Shown here: piece by piece, positions 37,375 through 46,178 of the stretch
How the letters are laid out: every line of letters begins with the position of its first letter
Numbering within the stretch: position 1 is the first letter of the stretch
Source: Pseudoclavibacter helvolus
GTDB taxonomy: Bacteria; Actinomycetota; Actinomycetes; Actinomycetales; Microbacteriaceae
Assembly: GCF_014191305.1 (NCBI RefSeq)
Contig: NZ_JACHWJ010000005.1
Coordinates: forward strand, 370,613 to 434,612
Reading direction: 5' to 3'
DNA length: 64,000 nt
Program-made: the position numbers and the translations under genes
Notes under the pieces: model-generated
Seen by the model: the letters and a program-made list of their open reading frames with translations, nothing else
What the model was told of the DNA's origin: nothing
Databases searched by the model: none

Positions 37375-37432
37375 GGTCCGCCTCTTTCTCCAGGCCTAGG
37401 TCTGGGCCTGGGAGCGCTGTCATGACCGGATG

Positions 37433-37472
37433 CGAATGGAGGGTGGCGCGAATTGGCGCCACCCTCCATTCG
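37433..37472. terminator. Bidirectional terminator between xylB and hsp20
   Basis: A perfect 17-bp inverted repeat, CGAATGGAGGGTGGCGC and GCGCCACCCTCCATTCG, with a 6-nt loop, lying between convergent genes. Confidence 0.85.
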
Positions 37473-37545
37473 GTTCCGCTGGACTGCACTCAGCTCGACC
37501 CGGCCGCGCTCAGGCGGAACGGTTGACCCGAGTGGAACAGGCAGA

Positions 37546-37968
37546 CTAGGCCTGGATCGTCTCCACTGCCTCGACTTTCGTGCCGGTTTCGACCTCGATC
37601 TTGCGCGGCTTCGCGCGCTCGCTGACGGGAACCGTCACCGTCAGAACCCCGTGCTCGTAGCTCGCGGCGATTCGCTCGGTGTCGAGGCCCTGTCCGAGCG
37701 TGAACTGGCGCAGGTAGCTGCCTCCGTTGCGCTCTCGAACGAGCCACTTTGCGCCCTCCGCGTTCACCGTGCTGCGCTCGGCGCGGATCGTGAGCTGCTG
37801 GCCGTCGAGGTCGACGTCGATCGAGCTCGGATCGATGCCGGGCAGGTCGGCGGTGAGGATGTAGTGGTCGGCCTCACGGTAGAGGTCGATGGGCATCGAA
37901 CGCGGGCTGTTCGGGGCTCCCTGGAAAAGTCGTTCCATCTCCTGGAACGGATCGAAGACGCGTGCCAT
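37546..37968 (-). CDS. Hsp20/alpha-crystallin small heat-shock protein
   Basis: A 140-aa ATP-independent holdase. The start MARVFDPFQEMERLF is typical of actinobacterial Hsp20/Hsp18. The alpha-crystallin domain spans about residues 30-125 (MPIDLYREADHYILTADLPG, RQFTLGQGLDTERIAASYEHG, GVLTVTVPVSE), including the A-x-x-x-n-G-v-L motif. It ends with a short extension. The ATG at 37968 has a GGAAGG site. Upstream lie a CIRCE element and a HAIR-like sequence, so heat-shock control by HrcA, perhaps with HspR, is expected. Confidence 0.93.
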   Translation of the reverse strand: MARVFDPFQEMERLFQGAPNSPRSMPIDLYREADHYILTADLPGIDPSSIDVDLDGQQLTIRAERSTVNAEGAKWLVRERNGGSYLRQFTLGQGLDTERIAASYEHGVLTVTVPVSERAKPRKIEVETGTKVEAVETIQA

Positions 37969-38020
37969 GTCGTTTTCCCTTCCTTGTACGCAAGCTCGAC
38001 TCCGCGAGCTCCGCGTTGAA

Positions 38021-38041
38021 CTTGAGTCGACTGTTGTCAAC
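38021..38041 (-). promoter_or_regulatory. HAIR-like sequence upstream of hsp20
   Basis: The left half matches the HspR-binding HAIR arm exactly (CTTGAGT). After 7 bp, the right half reads TGTCAAC against the expected ACTCAAG, so four of seven match. TTGACA on minus (38035-38040) overlaps it and could be the -35 of hsp20. It may be degenerate or fortuitous. Confidence 0.35.
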
Positions 38042-38057
38042 TTCCTTGGTGAAAAAA

Positions 38058-38084
38058 TTAGCACTCAGCACCCCCGAGTGCCAG
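38058..38084 (-). promoter_or_regulatory. CIRCE element (HrcA operator) upstream of hsp20
   Basis: TTAGCACTC, 9 bp, GAGTGCCAG. The left arm is a perfect match to CIRCE (TTAGCACTC-N9-GAGTGCTAA) and the right arm matches seven of nine, with exact spacing. It lies about 90 bp upstream of the hsp20 start. In actinobacteria CIRCE usually controls groEL, so its use here is noteworthy. Confidence 0.8.
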
Positions 38085-38152
38085 AAAGATCGCTGAGAAC
38101 CGCGTCAGCCGTGGGCGAACGACACGACCGGGTATTGCCCCTCGGCATCGCC

Positions 38153-39085
38153 TCAGTGGAAGCGGTGGTCCTGCACTGTCATTCGCGCGCCGTGCTTCGG
38201 ACGCGAGTTGCCCGCGAGCTTGATGAGGCGAACGACCCGCTCGCGGTGACCCCGCCACGGTTCGAGCAGCTCCCGCATGCCGTCGTCGTCGACGTCGCAG
38301 CCCGCGAGCGCCCACCCGACCATGTTCGGGATGTGGTAGTCGCTGAAGCTCGGCGCGTCCGGGTCGCCGTGCGACCGCTGCACCGTCTCGTTGGCCGTCC
38401 ACACGCCGACGCCGACGATCGAACGAAGGCGGCGAAGCGGCTCCTCAGACCCCGTCGGCATGCTGCTCGTTCGCTCGAGCGTCGAGGCGACCGTGGCCGA
38501 GCGGATCACCGTGCCCGTGCGCGAGTGGTCGACGCCCGCCCTGTGCCAGTCCCAGCTCGGAATGCGCCGCCACTGCCCGGGTGTCAGCGGCAGCCGCAGA
38601 TGGCGCGGCACGAGACCCGCGGGCCCCGGGGCCGCGTCGGCGTAGTCGCGGTGCAGGATGTCCCACGCGCGGTGCGCCTCGAGGCCCGTGATCTTCTGCT
38701 CGATGATGGCGGCGCTCAGCGCCTCGAAGACCGCGCCGGTCTTGGGGAGCCGGAGCCCCTCGTTGCGGCGCCGCACATCCGCCAGCTCCGGCAGCGCCTC
38801 GAGCCGGAGCTCGCCCCAGTCGTCGTCGCGGCCCAGCAGGACCGGGGCCTCGTCAACCGCGATCTCGGACGCCTCGCCCCACGACACGATGCGGATGCCC
38901 TCCCGCGCCTGCCGGAACACGGTCGTCGCGCCTCCCGCGAGCGCGTGCGACGTGCGCCACACGTCGCGCGACACCGGATCCACCCAGCACGTCGGGTCTC
39001 GCCTGCCTCGCATGAGCGGAGCCAGGGTCTGCAGCACATCGACCGGCAGCGCCGGCCGATAGAGCGACATGACCCGATCTGGCAT
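38153..39085 (-). CDS. AlkA-like DNA-3-methyladenine glycosylase (HhH-GPD)
   Basis: A 310-aa protein of the HhH-GPD superfamily, which removes alkylated bases from DNA. The helix-hairpin-helix is [20 protein letters not shown], followed by the catalytic region [14 protein letters not shown] with the conserved Asp. The alpha-helical first part, [20 protein letters not shown], is the typical AlkA/3-methyladenine glycosylase entry. There is no Fe-S cluster motif. The N-terminal 110 residues form an extra domain, as in AlkA. The ATG at 39085 is upstream of MSLYRPAL. No ada or adaptive-response gene is nearby. Confidence 0.88.
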   Translation of the reverse strand: MPDRVMSLYRPALPVDVLQTLAPLMRGRRDPTCWVDPVSRDVWRTSHALAGGATTVFRQAREGIRIVSWGEASEIAVDEAPVLLGRDDDWGELRLEALPELADVRRRNEGLRLPKTGAVFEALSAAIIEQKITGLEAHRAWDILHRDYADAAPGPAGLVPRHLRLPLTPGQWRRIPSWDWHRAGVDHSRTGTVIRSATVASTLERTSSMPTGSEEPLRRLRSIVGVGVWTANETVQRSHGDPDAPSFSDYHIPNMVGWALAGCDVDDDGMRELLEPWRGHRERVVRLIKLAGNSRPKHGARMTVQDHRFH

Positions 39086-39165
39086 GCGGCAAGGGTACGC
39101 AGACCCACAGACATTCGGCCGCTCGAACGTCGGGTCGCTGCGCCCTTGCCCGTAAAATCGAGGCC

Positions 39166-40098
39166 ATGGCTGTCCCCAAGATCGTGCTCTACTACGCCTT
39201 CGCGCCCCTCGCCGACCCGGAGGCGATCCGCCTCTGGCAGCGCGACCTCGCGGCGTCGCTTGGGCTGCGTGGGCGCATCCTGATCTCGAAGGACGGCATC
39301 AACGGCACGCTCGGCGGTGAGCTCAACGCGCTCAAACGCTACGTGCGCACAACCCGCGAGTACCCGGCGTTCAAGGACGCCGACTACAAGTGGTCGGAGG
39401 GCACTGGCCTCGACGAGCACGGGCAGACGCTCGATTTCCCGCGCCTGAGCGTGAAGGTGCGCGACGAGATCGTGAGCTTTGGGGCGCCCGGTGAGCTGGA
39501 GGTCGACGCGAACGGGGTTGTCGGTGGCGGTACGCACCTGGCCCCCGACGAGCTGCACACGCTTGTCGAATCGAGAGACGACGTCGTCTTCTTCGACGGA
39601 CGCAACGCAATCGAGGCGCAGATCGGCCGCTTCGAGGGGGCCATCGTGCCCGAAACGGGGACAACTCGCGACTTCATCTCCGAGCTCGAGTCCGGCAAGT
39701 ACGACGACCTCAAATCGAAGCCCGTCGTGACCTACTGCACGGGCGGCGTCCGGTGCGAGGTCCTCTCCGCCCTCATGGTGAAACGCGGCTTCACCGAGGT
39801 GTACCAGCTCGACGGAGGCATCGTACGCTACGCCGAGCAGTTCGGCGACGAGGGACTCTGGAAGGGCTCACTCGCGGTCTTCGACGCTCGCGAGCACCTC
39901 GAGTTCGGCCCGAACACGGAGAAGCTCGGCCGCTGCCGCGAGTGCGAGGCACCGACGCACCGCACCCAGAACTGCAGCGACGCCTCCTGCCGTGAACGCT
40001 TCGTGGCCTGCGAGAACTGCGGCGAGCGTGAGCTCTTCTGCGCCCGTCACCTTCCGGTTGGTGACACGCCGGAAGAGAAACTCGTCTTCACTATCTGA
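39166..40098 (+). CDS. trhO: tRNA uridine(34) hydroxylase (rhodanese-domain)
   Basis: A 310-aa protein of the TrhO/YceA family, which hydroxylates U34 of tRNAs with prephenate-independent oxygen chemistry. The N-terminal acylphosphatase-like domain ([30 protein letters not shown]) precedes a rhodanese domain with the active-site loop YCTGGVRCE, and a C-terminal zinc-finger-like segment with four CxxC-type pairs (CRECEAP, CSDASC, CENCGE, FCARH). Length and order match the family. Confidence 0.92.
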   Translation: MAVPKIVLYYAFAPLADPEAIRLWQRDLAASLGLRGRILISKDGINGTLGGELNALKRYVRTTREYPAFKDADYKWSEGTGLDEHGQTLDFPRLSVKVRDEIVSFGAPGELEVDANGVVGGGTHLAPDELHTLVESRDDVVFFDGRNAIEAQIGRFEGAIVPETGTTRDFISELESGKYDDLKSKPVVTYCTGGVRCEVLSALMVKRGFTEVYQLDGGIVRYAEQFGDEGLWKGSLAVFDAREHLEFGPNTEKLGRCRECEAPTHRTQNCSDASCRERFVACENCGERELFCARHLPVGDTPEEKLVFTI

Positions 40099-40353
40099 GA
40101 TCTTGTTTCCGGCGGCACACTGGACCGCCTCGACTCCGCAGATTTGTGGCGACGTGGAACAAAATTGCGCGTCAGGGCCCCCTGCTGCGAGCAGGGCCAC
40201 TCCAGCACCGCTATCGTGTGTAGCGGCATAGAAACATTGCCGATACAAACCATCCGTAGATTCGCAGAGTGGCGGATCCTCGCTTGCAGAAATAGCAGTT
40301 CCAGAATCTCGTTCAGTCGTCGTGCCCAGCCCGACTCGCACTGGAGGTACTCC

Positions 40354-41712
40354 GTGCCCCTTCTTCTCAGTCCGCTTGCGCCAGCAGGATCGCCCTCAGC
40401 GACCGCCCGGCGTTCCCGGCTCACCCAAACGCACCGAATGCTCGCGGCGCTCGCCATGGCGCTCTTCGCGTTCCTCGGCGTCTTCTCGATGGCCGGCCCC
40501 GCACACGCGGAGGCCGAACCCCCGGAAGAGTCGGCGTACTCGATCAGCGGCATCCTCAACTTCGAGGGTGAACCTGTCGCGGGCGTCTCCCTCACCGTCG
40601 AAGGCGACGGCTACACCGAGACGGTCGAGTCGGGCGAGGACGGACGCTGGCGCGTCCCTGTCCCCGGCCCAGGCAACTACACCGTGACCCTCGACACGGA
40701 GACACTGCCAGACGGCGTCGACCTCCGAAACGAGGACGGCGCAACCGCAGAGGTGACCGAGGACGAGTGGTCAACGACCAACGTCGGTCGCCTCTTCGCG
40801 CTCGGTGAAGACACGAGGCAGAGCAGCAACTTCGGCTCGCAGCTCATCGAGCGCCTCGTCGCGGGCCTCAACTTCGGCCTGCTCATCGCGCTCGGCGCGA
40901 TCGGCATCACCCTGATCTTCGGCACGACCGGTCTGAACAACTTCTCGCACGGCGAGCTGGTCACGTTCGGCGGCCTCATGGCCTGGCTCTTCGCCGTCGT
41001 CATGGGCCTCAACATCTTCGTGGCCCTCATCATCGTCGTCATCCTCGGTGCCGCCTTCGGGTGGGTCCAGGATGCGGCGCTCTGGAAGCCGCTGCGCAAA
41101 CGCGGTGTGCGCCTCGTGCCGGCCATGATCGTGAGCATCGGCCTCGGTCTCGCGCTGCGCTACATCTACCAGCTGTTCTTCGGGGGCGCGATCCTCCCGA
41201 TGAGCTCGGTCGGCCTCAGCGGCGCTGTCGAGTTCGGGCCGGTGCGCATCACGACGGGCTCGCTGCTCAGCATGGGCATCTCGATCGTCACGCTCATCCT
41301 CGTGGGCCTCTTCCTCACGCGCACTCGCATCGGCAAGGCGACCCGCGCGGTCTCCGACAACCCGTCGCTCGCGAGCGCATCCGGCATCAACGTCGACCGC
41401 ATCATCCGCATCGTCTGGACCACGGCAGGTGGCCTCGCCGCCCTCGCCGGCGTCATGCTCGCCCTCTACCGCCAGTCATCGTGGGACATGGGCTTCCAGG
41501 TGCTGCTACTGATGTTCGCCGCCGTCACCCTTGGTGGCCTCGGCTCCGCGTACGGCGCGCTCGTCGGATCGCTCGTCGTCGGCATCTTCGTCGAGCTCTC
41601 GACCCTCTTCATCCCCGCCGACCTCAAGTATGCGGCGGCGCTCCTCATCCTCATCCTGGTCCTGCTCGTCAGGCCCCAGGGCATTCTCGGCCGCCGCGAG
41701 CGAGTCGGCTAG
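40354..41712 (+). CDS. livH: Branched-chain amino-acid ABC permease LivH with N-terminal extracytoplasmic beta domain
   Basis: A 452-aa protein. Residues 1-52 form a cleavable-looking signal peptide (AALAMALFAFLGVF, then AGPAHA). About residues 58-150 form an extracytoplasmic CarboxypepD_reg/CnaB-like beta-sandwich (GILNFEGEPVAGVSLTVEGD, GRWRVPVPGPGNYTVTLD). Residues about 165-452 are a LivH-type permease with the conserved GTTGLNNFSHGELVTFGG and SDNPSLASASGINVDRI. E. coli LivH is about 308 aa and lacks the first part. GTG 40354 has a GGAGG site 6 nt upstream, and the signal peptide supports the long form. First gene of livHMGF. Confidence 0.88.
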   Translation: MPLLLSPLAPAGSPSATARRSRLTQTHRMLAALAMALFAFLGVFSMAGPAHAEAEPPEESAYSISGILNFEGEPVAGVSLTVEGDGYTETVESGEDGRWRVPVPGPGNYTVTLDTETLPDGVDLRNEDGATAEVTEDEWSTTNVGRLFALGEDTRQSSNFGSQLIERLVAGLNFGLLIALGAIGITLIFGTTGLNNFSHGELVTFGGLMAWLFAVVMGLNIFVALIIVVILGAAFGWVQDAALWKPLRKRGVRLVPAMIVSIGLGLALRYIYQLFFGGAILPMSSVGLSGAVEFGPVRITTGSLLSMGISIVTLILVGLFLTRTRIGKATRAVSDNPSLASASGINVDRIIRIVWTTAGGLAALAGVMLALYRQSSWDMGFQVLLLMFAAVTLGGLGSAYGALVGSLVVGIFVELSTLFIPADLKYAAALLILILVLLVRPQGILGRRERVG

Positions 41713-41721
41713 GAGACGAAC

Positions 41722-42702
41722 ATGGACTGGTCAAACATCCTGAGCAACGCCGTCGGCGAGCTCCTCAGCCCCACCACCGCCGCCTACGCGCTCGCCGCGA
41801 TCGGCCTCGGAATCCACTTCGGCTACACGGGCCTCCTGAACTTCGGTCAGGCCGCGTACATGCTGCTCGGCGCGTACGCGTTCGCTATCCCGACGATCAG
41901 CCTCGGCTGGCCGCTCTGGGCCGCCGTGCTGTGCGTCATCGTGGTCTCGGTGATCTTTTCGTTCATCCTGGGTGTCCCGACACTGCGGCTGCGAGCCGAC
42001 TATCTGGCCATCGTGACGATCGCCTCCGCCGAGATCCTGCGATACATCGTGACGACTACGGGCCTCACCCCGGTCACGGGTGCCGCCAACGGCCTCAACG
42101 GCTTCAAGGGCACCTTCGCGGCGATCAACCCGATCCCGGACGGAACGTACGGCTTCGGTCCATTCACGTACAACGCGTACGACTGGTGGACCCGCATCGT
42201 CGGCTGGGGCCTCGTCATCCTCGCAACCCTCCTCGTGTGGGCGCTCATGCGCAGCCCGTGGGGTCGCGTGGTCCGCGGCATTCGTGAGGACGAGGACGCC
42301 GTGCGCAGCCTCGGCAAGAACGTCTTCGCCTACAAGATGCAGGCCCTCATCACGGGTGGCCTCCTCGGCTCCCTCGCCGGCATCATTTTCATCCTGCCGA
42401 GAGCCGTGCAGCCCGCCAACTACACAACGGGCCTCACGTTCTTCATCTGGACGATCATGCTCCTCGGTGGAGCCGCGACGATCTTCGGCCCCATCGTGGG
42501 CGCCATGATCTTCTGGGTGGTCCTCTCCCTCACGCAGGGCGTGATCAACGGACTCATCGAATCCGGGGCGATTACCTTCCTCTCCATGACGCAGGGCGCC
42601 CAGCTCCGCTTCATCATCGTCGGAATCGCGCTCATGCTGCTGGTGGTCTTCAGACCCCAGGGCATCTTCGGAAACAAGAAGGAGCTGAGCTTCAGTGCCT
42701 GA
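41722..42702 (+). CDS. livM: Branched-chain amino-acid ABC permease LivM
   Basis: A 326-aa membrane protein, second permease of the LIV system. LivM features: GYTGLLNFGQAAYMLLGAY, LRLRADYLAIVTIASAEILR and the cytoplasmic coupling loop VRGIREDEDAVRSLGKNVFAYK. About nine helices. AGGAG lies 7-8 nt before the ATG at 41722, and there are 9 bp after livH. It forms a heterodimeric channel with LivH. Its stop overlaps livG by 8 bp. Confidence 0.94.
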   Translation: MDWSNILSNAVGELLSPTTAAYALAAIGLGIHFGYTGLLNFGQAAYMLLGAYAFAIPTISLGWPLWAAVLCVIVVSVIFSFILGVPTLRLRADYLAIVTIASAEILRYIVTTTGLTPVTGAANGLNGFKGTFAAINPIPDGTYGFGPFTYNAYDWWTRIVGWGLVILATLLVWALMRSPWGRVVRGIREDEDAVRSLGKNVFAYKMQALITGGLLGSLAGIIFILPRAVQPANYTTGLTFFIWTIMLLGGAATIFGPIVGAMIFWVVLSLTQGVINGLIESGAITFLSMTQGAQLRFIIVGIALMLLVVFRPQGIFGNKKELSFSA

Positions 42703-43720
42703 GCAGACGAGCCCACCAACGGGCATCCTCCCCACCCACGAGTTCGTCGACGGCAAGGTCGGCCCCGGCTGCAAGAAGGTCGACCCGATCGTCATCGCCG
42801 ACGGCGTCACCCGCCAGTTCGGCGGCAACACGGCAGTGGATGTGCAGCACCTCGAGATCCCGCGCGGCAAGATCACCGCGCTCATCGGCCCGAACGGTGC
42901 CGGCAAGACGACCATGTTCAACCTGCTGACGGGCTTCGACAAACCCAACACGGGCACCTGGTCGTTCGACGGCACCTCGCTCGCCAACGTGCCCGCCTTC
43001 AAAGTGGCGCGCTCTGGCATGGTCCGCACCTTCCAGCTCACGAAGTCGCTCGGCCGCATGACGGTGCTCGACAACATGCTGCTCGGCGCGGACGAGCAGG
43101 GCGGCGAGGGCATGCTGCGCGCGCTCTTCAAGCCACTGTGGCGCGACCGCGAGAAGGAGATCACCGAGAAGGCCGACGAGCTGCTCGCCCGCTTCAAGCT
43201 CGACGCGAAGCGCGAGGACTACGCGGCGTCGCTCTCGGGCGGCCAGCGCAAGCTACTCGAGATGGCTCGCGCCCTCATGAGTAGCCCGAAGCTCATCATG
43301 CTCGATGAGCCCATGGCCGGCGTCAACCCGGCGCTCGTGCAGTCGCTGCTCGGTCACGTCAAGGAGCTCAAGAACGACGGCACCACGGTGCTGTTCGTCG
43401 AGCACGACATGCACATGGTCACGAACATCTCCGACTGGGTTGTTGTCATGGCCGAAGGGCAGATCGTCGCAGAGGGCCCGCCAGAGACGGTCATGAAGGA
43501 TCAGGCCGTCATCGACGCCTACCTCGGCGCGCACCACGATCAGGACCTCGGCGACCTCGACATCCAGGAACTGGAAGTCGAGCGCATCGCTGAGGAAGAG
43601 GGCGTCGCGGCGGCCGCCGAGTACGAGGCCGAGGTGCTCGGGACCACCACCATTGCCGAGGAGCTGGCCGACACAACCCCTGAAACGGCGACCGAGACGA
43701 CGGAGAGTGACAGCAAATGA
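42695..43720 (+). CDS. livG: Branched-chain amino-acid ABC ATPase LivG, with acidic tail
   Basis: A 341-aa ATPase: Walker A GPNGAGKTT, Q-loop FQLTKSLGRMTV, signature LSGGQRK, Walker B LIMLDEPMAG, then the H-loop. LivG proteins are usually about 255 aa; this one has some 70 extra C-terminal residues that are strongly acidic and Thr/Ala-rich (ELADTTPETATETTESDS) plus a short N-terminal extension. The tail is probably disordered. GTG 42695 overlaps livM, and its stop overlaps livF (ATGA). It couples ATP hydrolysis to the LivHM channel. Confidence 0.93.
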   Translation: MPEQTSPPTGILPTHEFVDGKVGPGCKKVDPIVIADGVTRQFGGNTAVDVQHLEIPRGKITALIGPNGAGKTTMFNLLTGFDKPNTGTWSFDGTSLANVPAFKVARSGMVRTFQLTKSLGRMTVLDNMLLGADEQGGEGMLRALFKPLWRDREKEITEKADELLARFKLDAKREDYAASLSGGQRKLLEMARALMSSPKLIMLDEPMAGVNPALVQSLLGHVKELKNDGTTVLFVEHDMHMVTNISDWVVVMAEGQIVAEGPPETVMKDQAVIDAYLGAHHDQDLGDLDIQELEVERIAEEEGVAAAAEYEAEVLGTTTIAEELADTTPETATETTESDSK

Positions 43721-44523
43721 GCGAGACTCAGCCCACCGCATCCGCTGCTGCGACCGCAACGGCACCGAAGGGCGACGCTGTCCTGTCGACGATCGACCTC
43801 GTCGGCGGCTACCTGCCCGGCGTGAACATCCTCAACGGATGCTCGATCGACGCCTACCCGGGTGAGCTCATCGGCATCATCGGGCCTAACGGCGCCGGCA
43901 AGTCGACGGTGCTGAAGGCCATCTTCGGGCAGATCAAGATCCGTGGCGGCAGCGTCATGTTGAAGGGCGAGGACATCACGGGCCAGCGCGCGGACAAGCT
44001 CGTCGCCAAGGGCGTCGGACTCGTCCCGCAGAACAACAACGTGTTCCCGTCGCTCACGATCGAGGAGAACCTCGAGATGGGGCTCTTCCTGCGGCCCAAG
44101 GTCTTCAACGAGCGCTTCGAGTTCGTCGCCGACCTCTTCCCGGAACTGGGCAAGCGTCGCAAGCAGCGGGCGAGCTCGCTGTCGGGAGGCGAGCGGCAGA
44201 TGGTCGCCATGGCCCGCGCGCTCATGATGGACCCTTCGGTGCTACTGCTCGACGAGCCCTCCGCCGGCCTCTCGCCGGTGCGCCAGGACGAGACGTTCCT
44301 GCGCGTGCGACAGATCAACCGCGCCGGTGTCTCGGTCATCATGGTCGAGCAGAACGCGCGCCGCTGCCTGCAGATCTGCGACCGCGCCTACGTGCTCGAC
44401 CAGGGCAAGGACGCGTACACGGGCACCGGCCGTGAGCTGCTCAACGACCCGAAGGTCATCGCCCTCTACCTCGGCACCCTCGCGGCCGACGAGCAGGCCA
44501 AGGACAGCGACGCGGCCCACTAA
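43717..44523 (+). CDS. livF: Branched-chain amino-acid ABC ATPase LivF
   Basis: A 268-aa ATPase: Walker A GPNGAGKST, Q-loop VPQNNNVFPSLTIEENL, signature LSGGERQM, Walker B VLLLDEPSAGLSP and the H-loop-like ending MVEQNARRCLQ. The VPQ..NVFP loop is diagnostic of LivF. A short disordered N-terminus (SAAATATAPKGD) precedes the domain. It starts on an ATGA overlap with livG. Last gene of the operon. Hairpins follow within 180 bp. Confidence 0.94.
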   Translation: MSETQPTASAAATATAPKGDAVLSTIDLVGGYLPGVNILNGCSIDAYPGELIGIIGPNGAGKSTVLKAIFGQIKIRGGSVMLKGEDITGQRADKLVAKGVGLVPQNNNVFPSLTIEENLEMGLFLRPKVFNERFEFVADLFPELGKRRKQRASSLSGGERQMVAMARALMMDPSVLLLDEPSAGLSPVRQDETFLRVRQINRAGVSVIMVEQNARRCLQICDRAYVLDQGKDAYTGTGRELLNDPKVIALYLGTLAADEQAKDSDAAH

Positions 44524-44665
44524 CCCGCCCCCGGAGCCGATCGCTGCCCGGCTTTTCTCCCCTTGCGAGAGCACACAGAGGGCGAAACGCCGGGCAGTGA
44601 TGGTTGCGCCTTCGCGGGCGACCATGGCGGCGAGCGGCGAGCGGATGCTCCCCCGGGCACGCAGA

Positions 44666-44695
44666 AGGGCCCGGGATGCGTGCATCCCGGGCCCT
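44666..44695. terminator. Bidirectional terminator between livF and the convergent binding-protein gene
   Basis: A perfect 14-bp inverted repeat, AGGGCCCGGGATGC and GCATCCCGGGCCCT, with essentially no loop outside the stem top. A second inverted repeat lies nearer livF: ATCGCTGCCCGGC (44540-44552) with GCCGGGCAGTGAT (44589-44601), one mismatch, followed by a T-rich run inside the loop. Confidence 0.8.
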
Positions 44696-44712
44696 CCGCT
44701 CAGCGAGTCAGC

Positions 44713-46068
44713 TTAGAGCTGGCCAGCCTCTTCTCCGATGTTGGAGTAGGTGTTGCCGTTGCCGTACTGGTAGATGCCGATCGTGGCTTCTGACGGGTCG
44801 CCGTTCTCGTCGAACGAGATCGGGCCGGAGACGCCGTCGTAGTCAATGTCGGTGCCAGCTTCGAGGAGCGCGACGCAGTCGGCGTAGGTGGTGCACTTCT
44901 CACCATCTGCGGAGACCTTCTGCATGTTGTCCTTAATGGTGGCCGAGTCGGCTGCGCCGCCTGCCTGCGCTGCCAGTGCAGCGAGGATGACTGCGTCGTA
45001 CGACTCAGCGCCGTACGTGTAGTCCTTCAGCTCCGGGTCGATGCCGAGCAGCTTCGCGCGGAAGTCGTCGGAGGCGACGACGCCGGGGATGGTGCCCTTG
45101 GCGCAGTTCAGCGTGCCCTCTTCGAAGTCGGCGGAGTAGTCGGCCATGTTGCCGTCAACCATGTAGAGCTTGTCGGCGGGGAAGCCCTTGGTGCCGATGA
45201 GCTGCGGAACGATGGTTGCCGTCTGGTCGAACGCGACGAGCGCGATCGCGTCGGGGTCGGCTGCCGTGACGGCGTCAATCTGGGCCGAGAACTGGCTGTC
45301 ACCTTCGTTGAAGGCTTCCGATGCGACAACTTCGCCGCCGGCTGCCTCGACTGCCGTGGTGATGCTCTCGGAGAGACCAGAACCGTAAGCGTCGTTCAGG
45401 TAGATGATGCCGACGGATGCGTTGCCGTCGTTGACGATCGTGTTTCCGTTGACGCGGCCCTGGAGGATGTCAGAGGGGGCGGTGCGGAAGTAGAAGCCCT
45501 TGTCGTCGTACGTGGAGAACTCGGCGGACGTGTTGGCCGGGGAGATCTGCACGACGCCTGCGCCGGTGATCTGGTCGATGACCGTCATGGAGACGCCGGA
45601 AGATGCCGCGCCGACGATGGCGGACACGTTCTGGCTGAGCAGGTCGGTGACCGACTGCGTCGCGATGTCGGTTGACGTGTCGCCCGAGTCGCGGTGGACG
45701 ACGCTGATGTTGCCGCCGAGGACACCGGACGGCGACGCGTTGATCTCAGCGACGGCGAGGTCGACACCCGCGATCTCGGGCGGTCCGAGGAAGGCGAGGG
45801 TTCCGGTCTGCGGCAGCAGCGAGCCGATCTTGAGCGCTTCGGAGCGCTCCTGAGCGGTCGGAGCCTCGACTGGCGAGACCTCGGTTACGGTCTCAGCCGT
45901 GTCTGGGCCACAGACCGCGGCAGCGGCGTCGCCTTCTGCGGCTGGGTCACCAGCGGTGTCGCCTGATGATGAGCATGCAGCCAGCATGAAGACGCCGACG
46001 CTCATGGCGGCGATTCCTGTGGTGATGCGCAACTTCCTGGAGGGAGACGACTTGGCAAAGTTACTCAT
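44713..46068 (-). CDS. Branched-chain amino-acid-type ABC substrate-binding lipoprotein
   Basis: A 451-aa protein with a signal peptide ending in the lipobox MLAAC. The mature part is a Peripla_BP_6 (LivJ/LivK-like) protein: LKIGSLLPQTGTLAFLGPPE, GVDLAVAEINASPSGVLGG, VTDLLSQNVSAIVGAASSGV and GIIYLNDAYGSG. At 451 aa it is longer than E. coli LivJ (about 367 aa). It is convergent with livHMGF, so it is expressed from its own promoter, and is almost certainly the binding protein for that system. A strong AAAGGAG site precedes the ATG. Confidence 0.92.
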   Translation of the reverse strand: MSNFAKSSPSRKLRITTGIAAMSVGVFMLAACSSSGDTAGDPAAEGDAAAAVCGPDTAETVTEVSPVEAPTAQERSEALKIGSLLPQTGTLAFLGPPEIAGVDLAVAEINASPSGVLGGNISVVHRDSGDTSTDIATQSVTDLLSQNVSAIVGAASSGVSMTVIDQITGAGVVQISPANTSAEFSTYDDKGFYFRTAPSDILQGRVNGNTIVNDGNASVGIIYLNDAYGSGLSESITTAVEAAGGEVVASEAFNEGDSQFSAQIDAVTAADPDAIALVAFDQTATIVPQLIGTKGFPADKLYMVDGNMADYSADFEEGTLNCAKGTIPGVVASDDFRAKLLGIDPELKDYTYGAESYDAVILAALAAQAGGAADSATIKDNMQKVSADGEKCTTYADCVALLEAGTDIDYDGVSGPISFDENGDPSEATIGIYQYGNGNTYSNIGEEAGQL

Positions 46069-46178
46069 GGTGCTCCTTTATACGTAAGCAGAGAGCGAGC
46101 GCCGCGCAGCGGCGCCCGGATCTCAAGCTAGCCGCGGCACTGCGACTAACTGATTCATGCTTGTTACGAGCGAGTAAA

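Noticed and set aside
40099..40353. Possible riboswitch or regulatory RNA upstream of livH
   Set aside because: 255 bp without a recognisable aptamer or terminator/antiterminator pair; only a weak promoter-like ATTGCCGATACA stretch.
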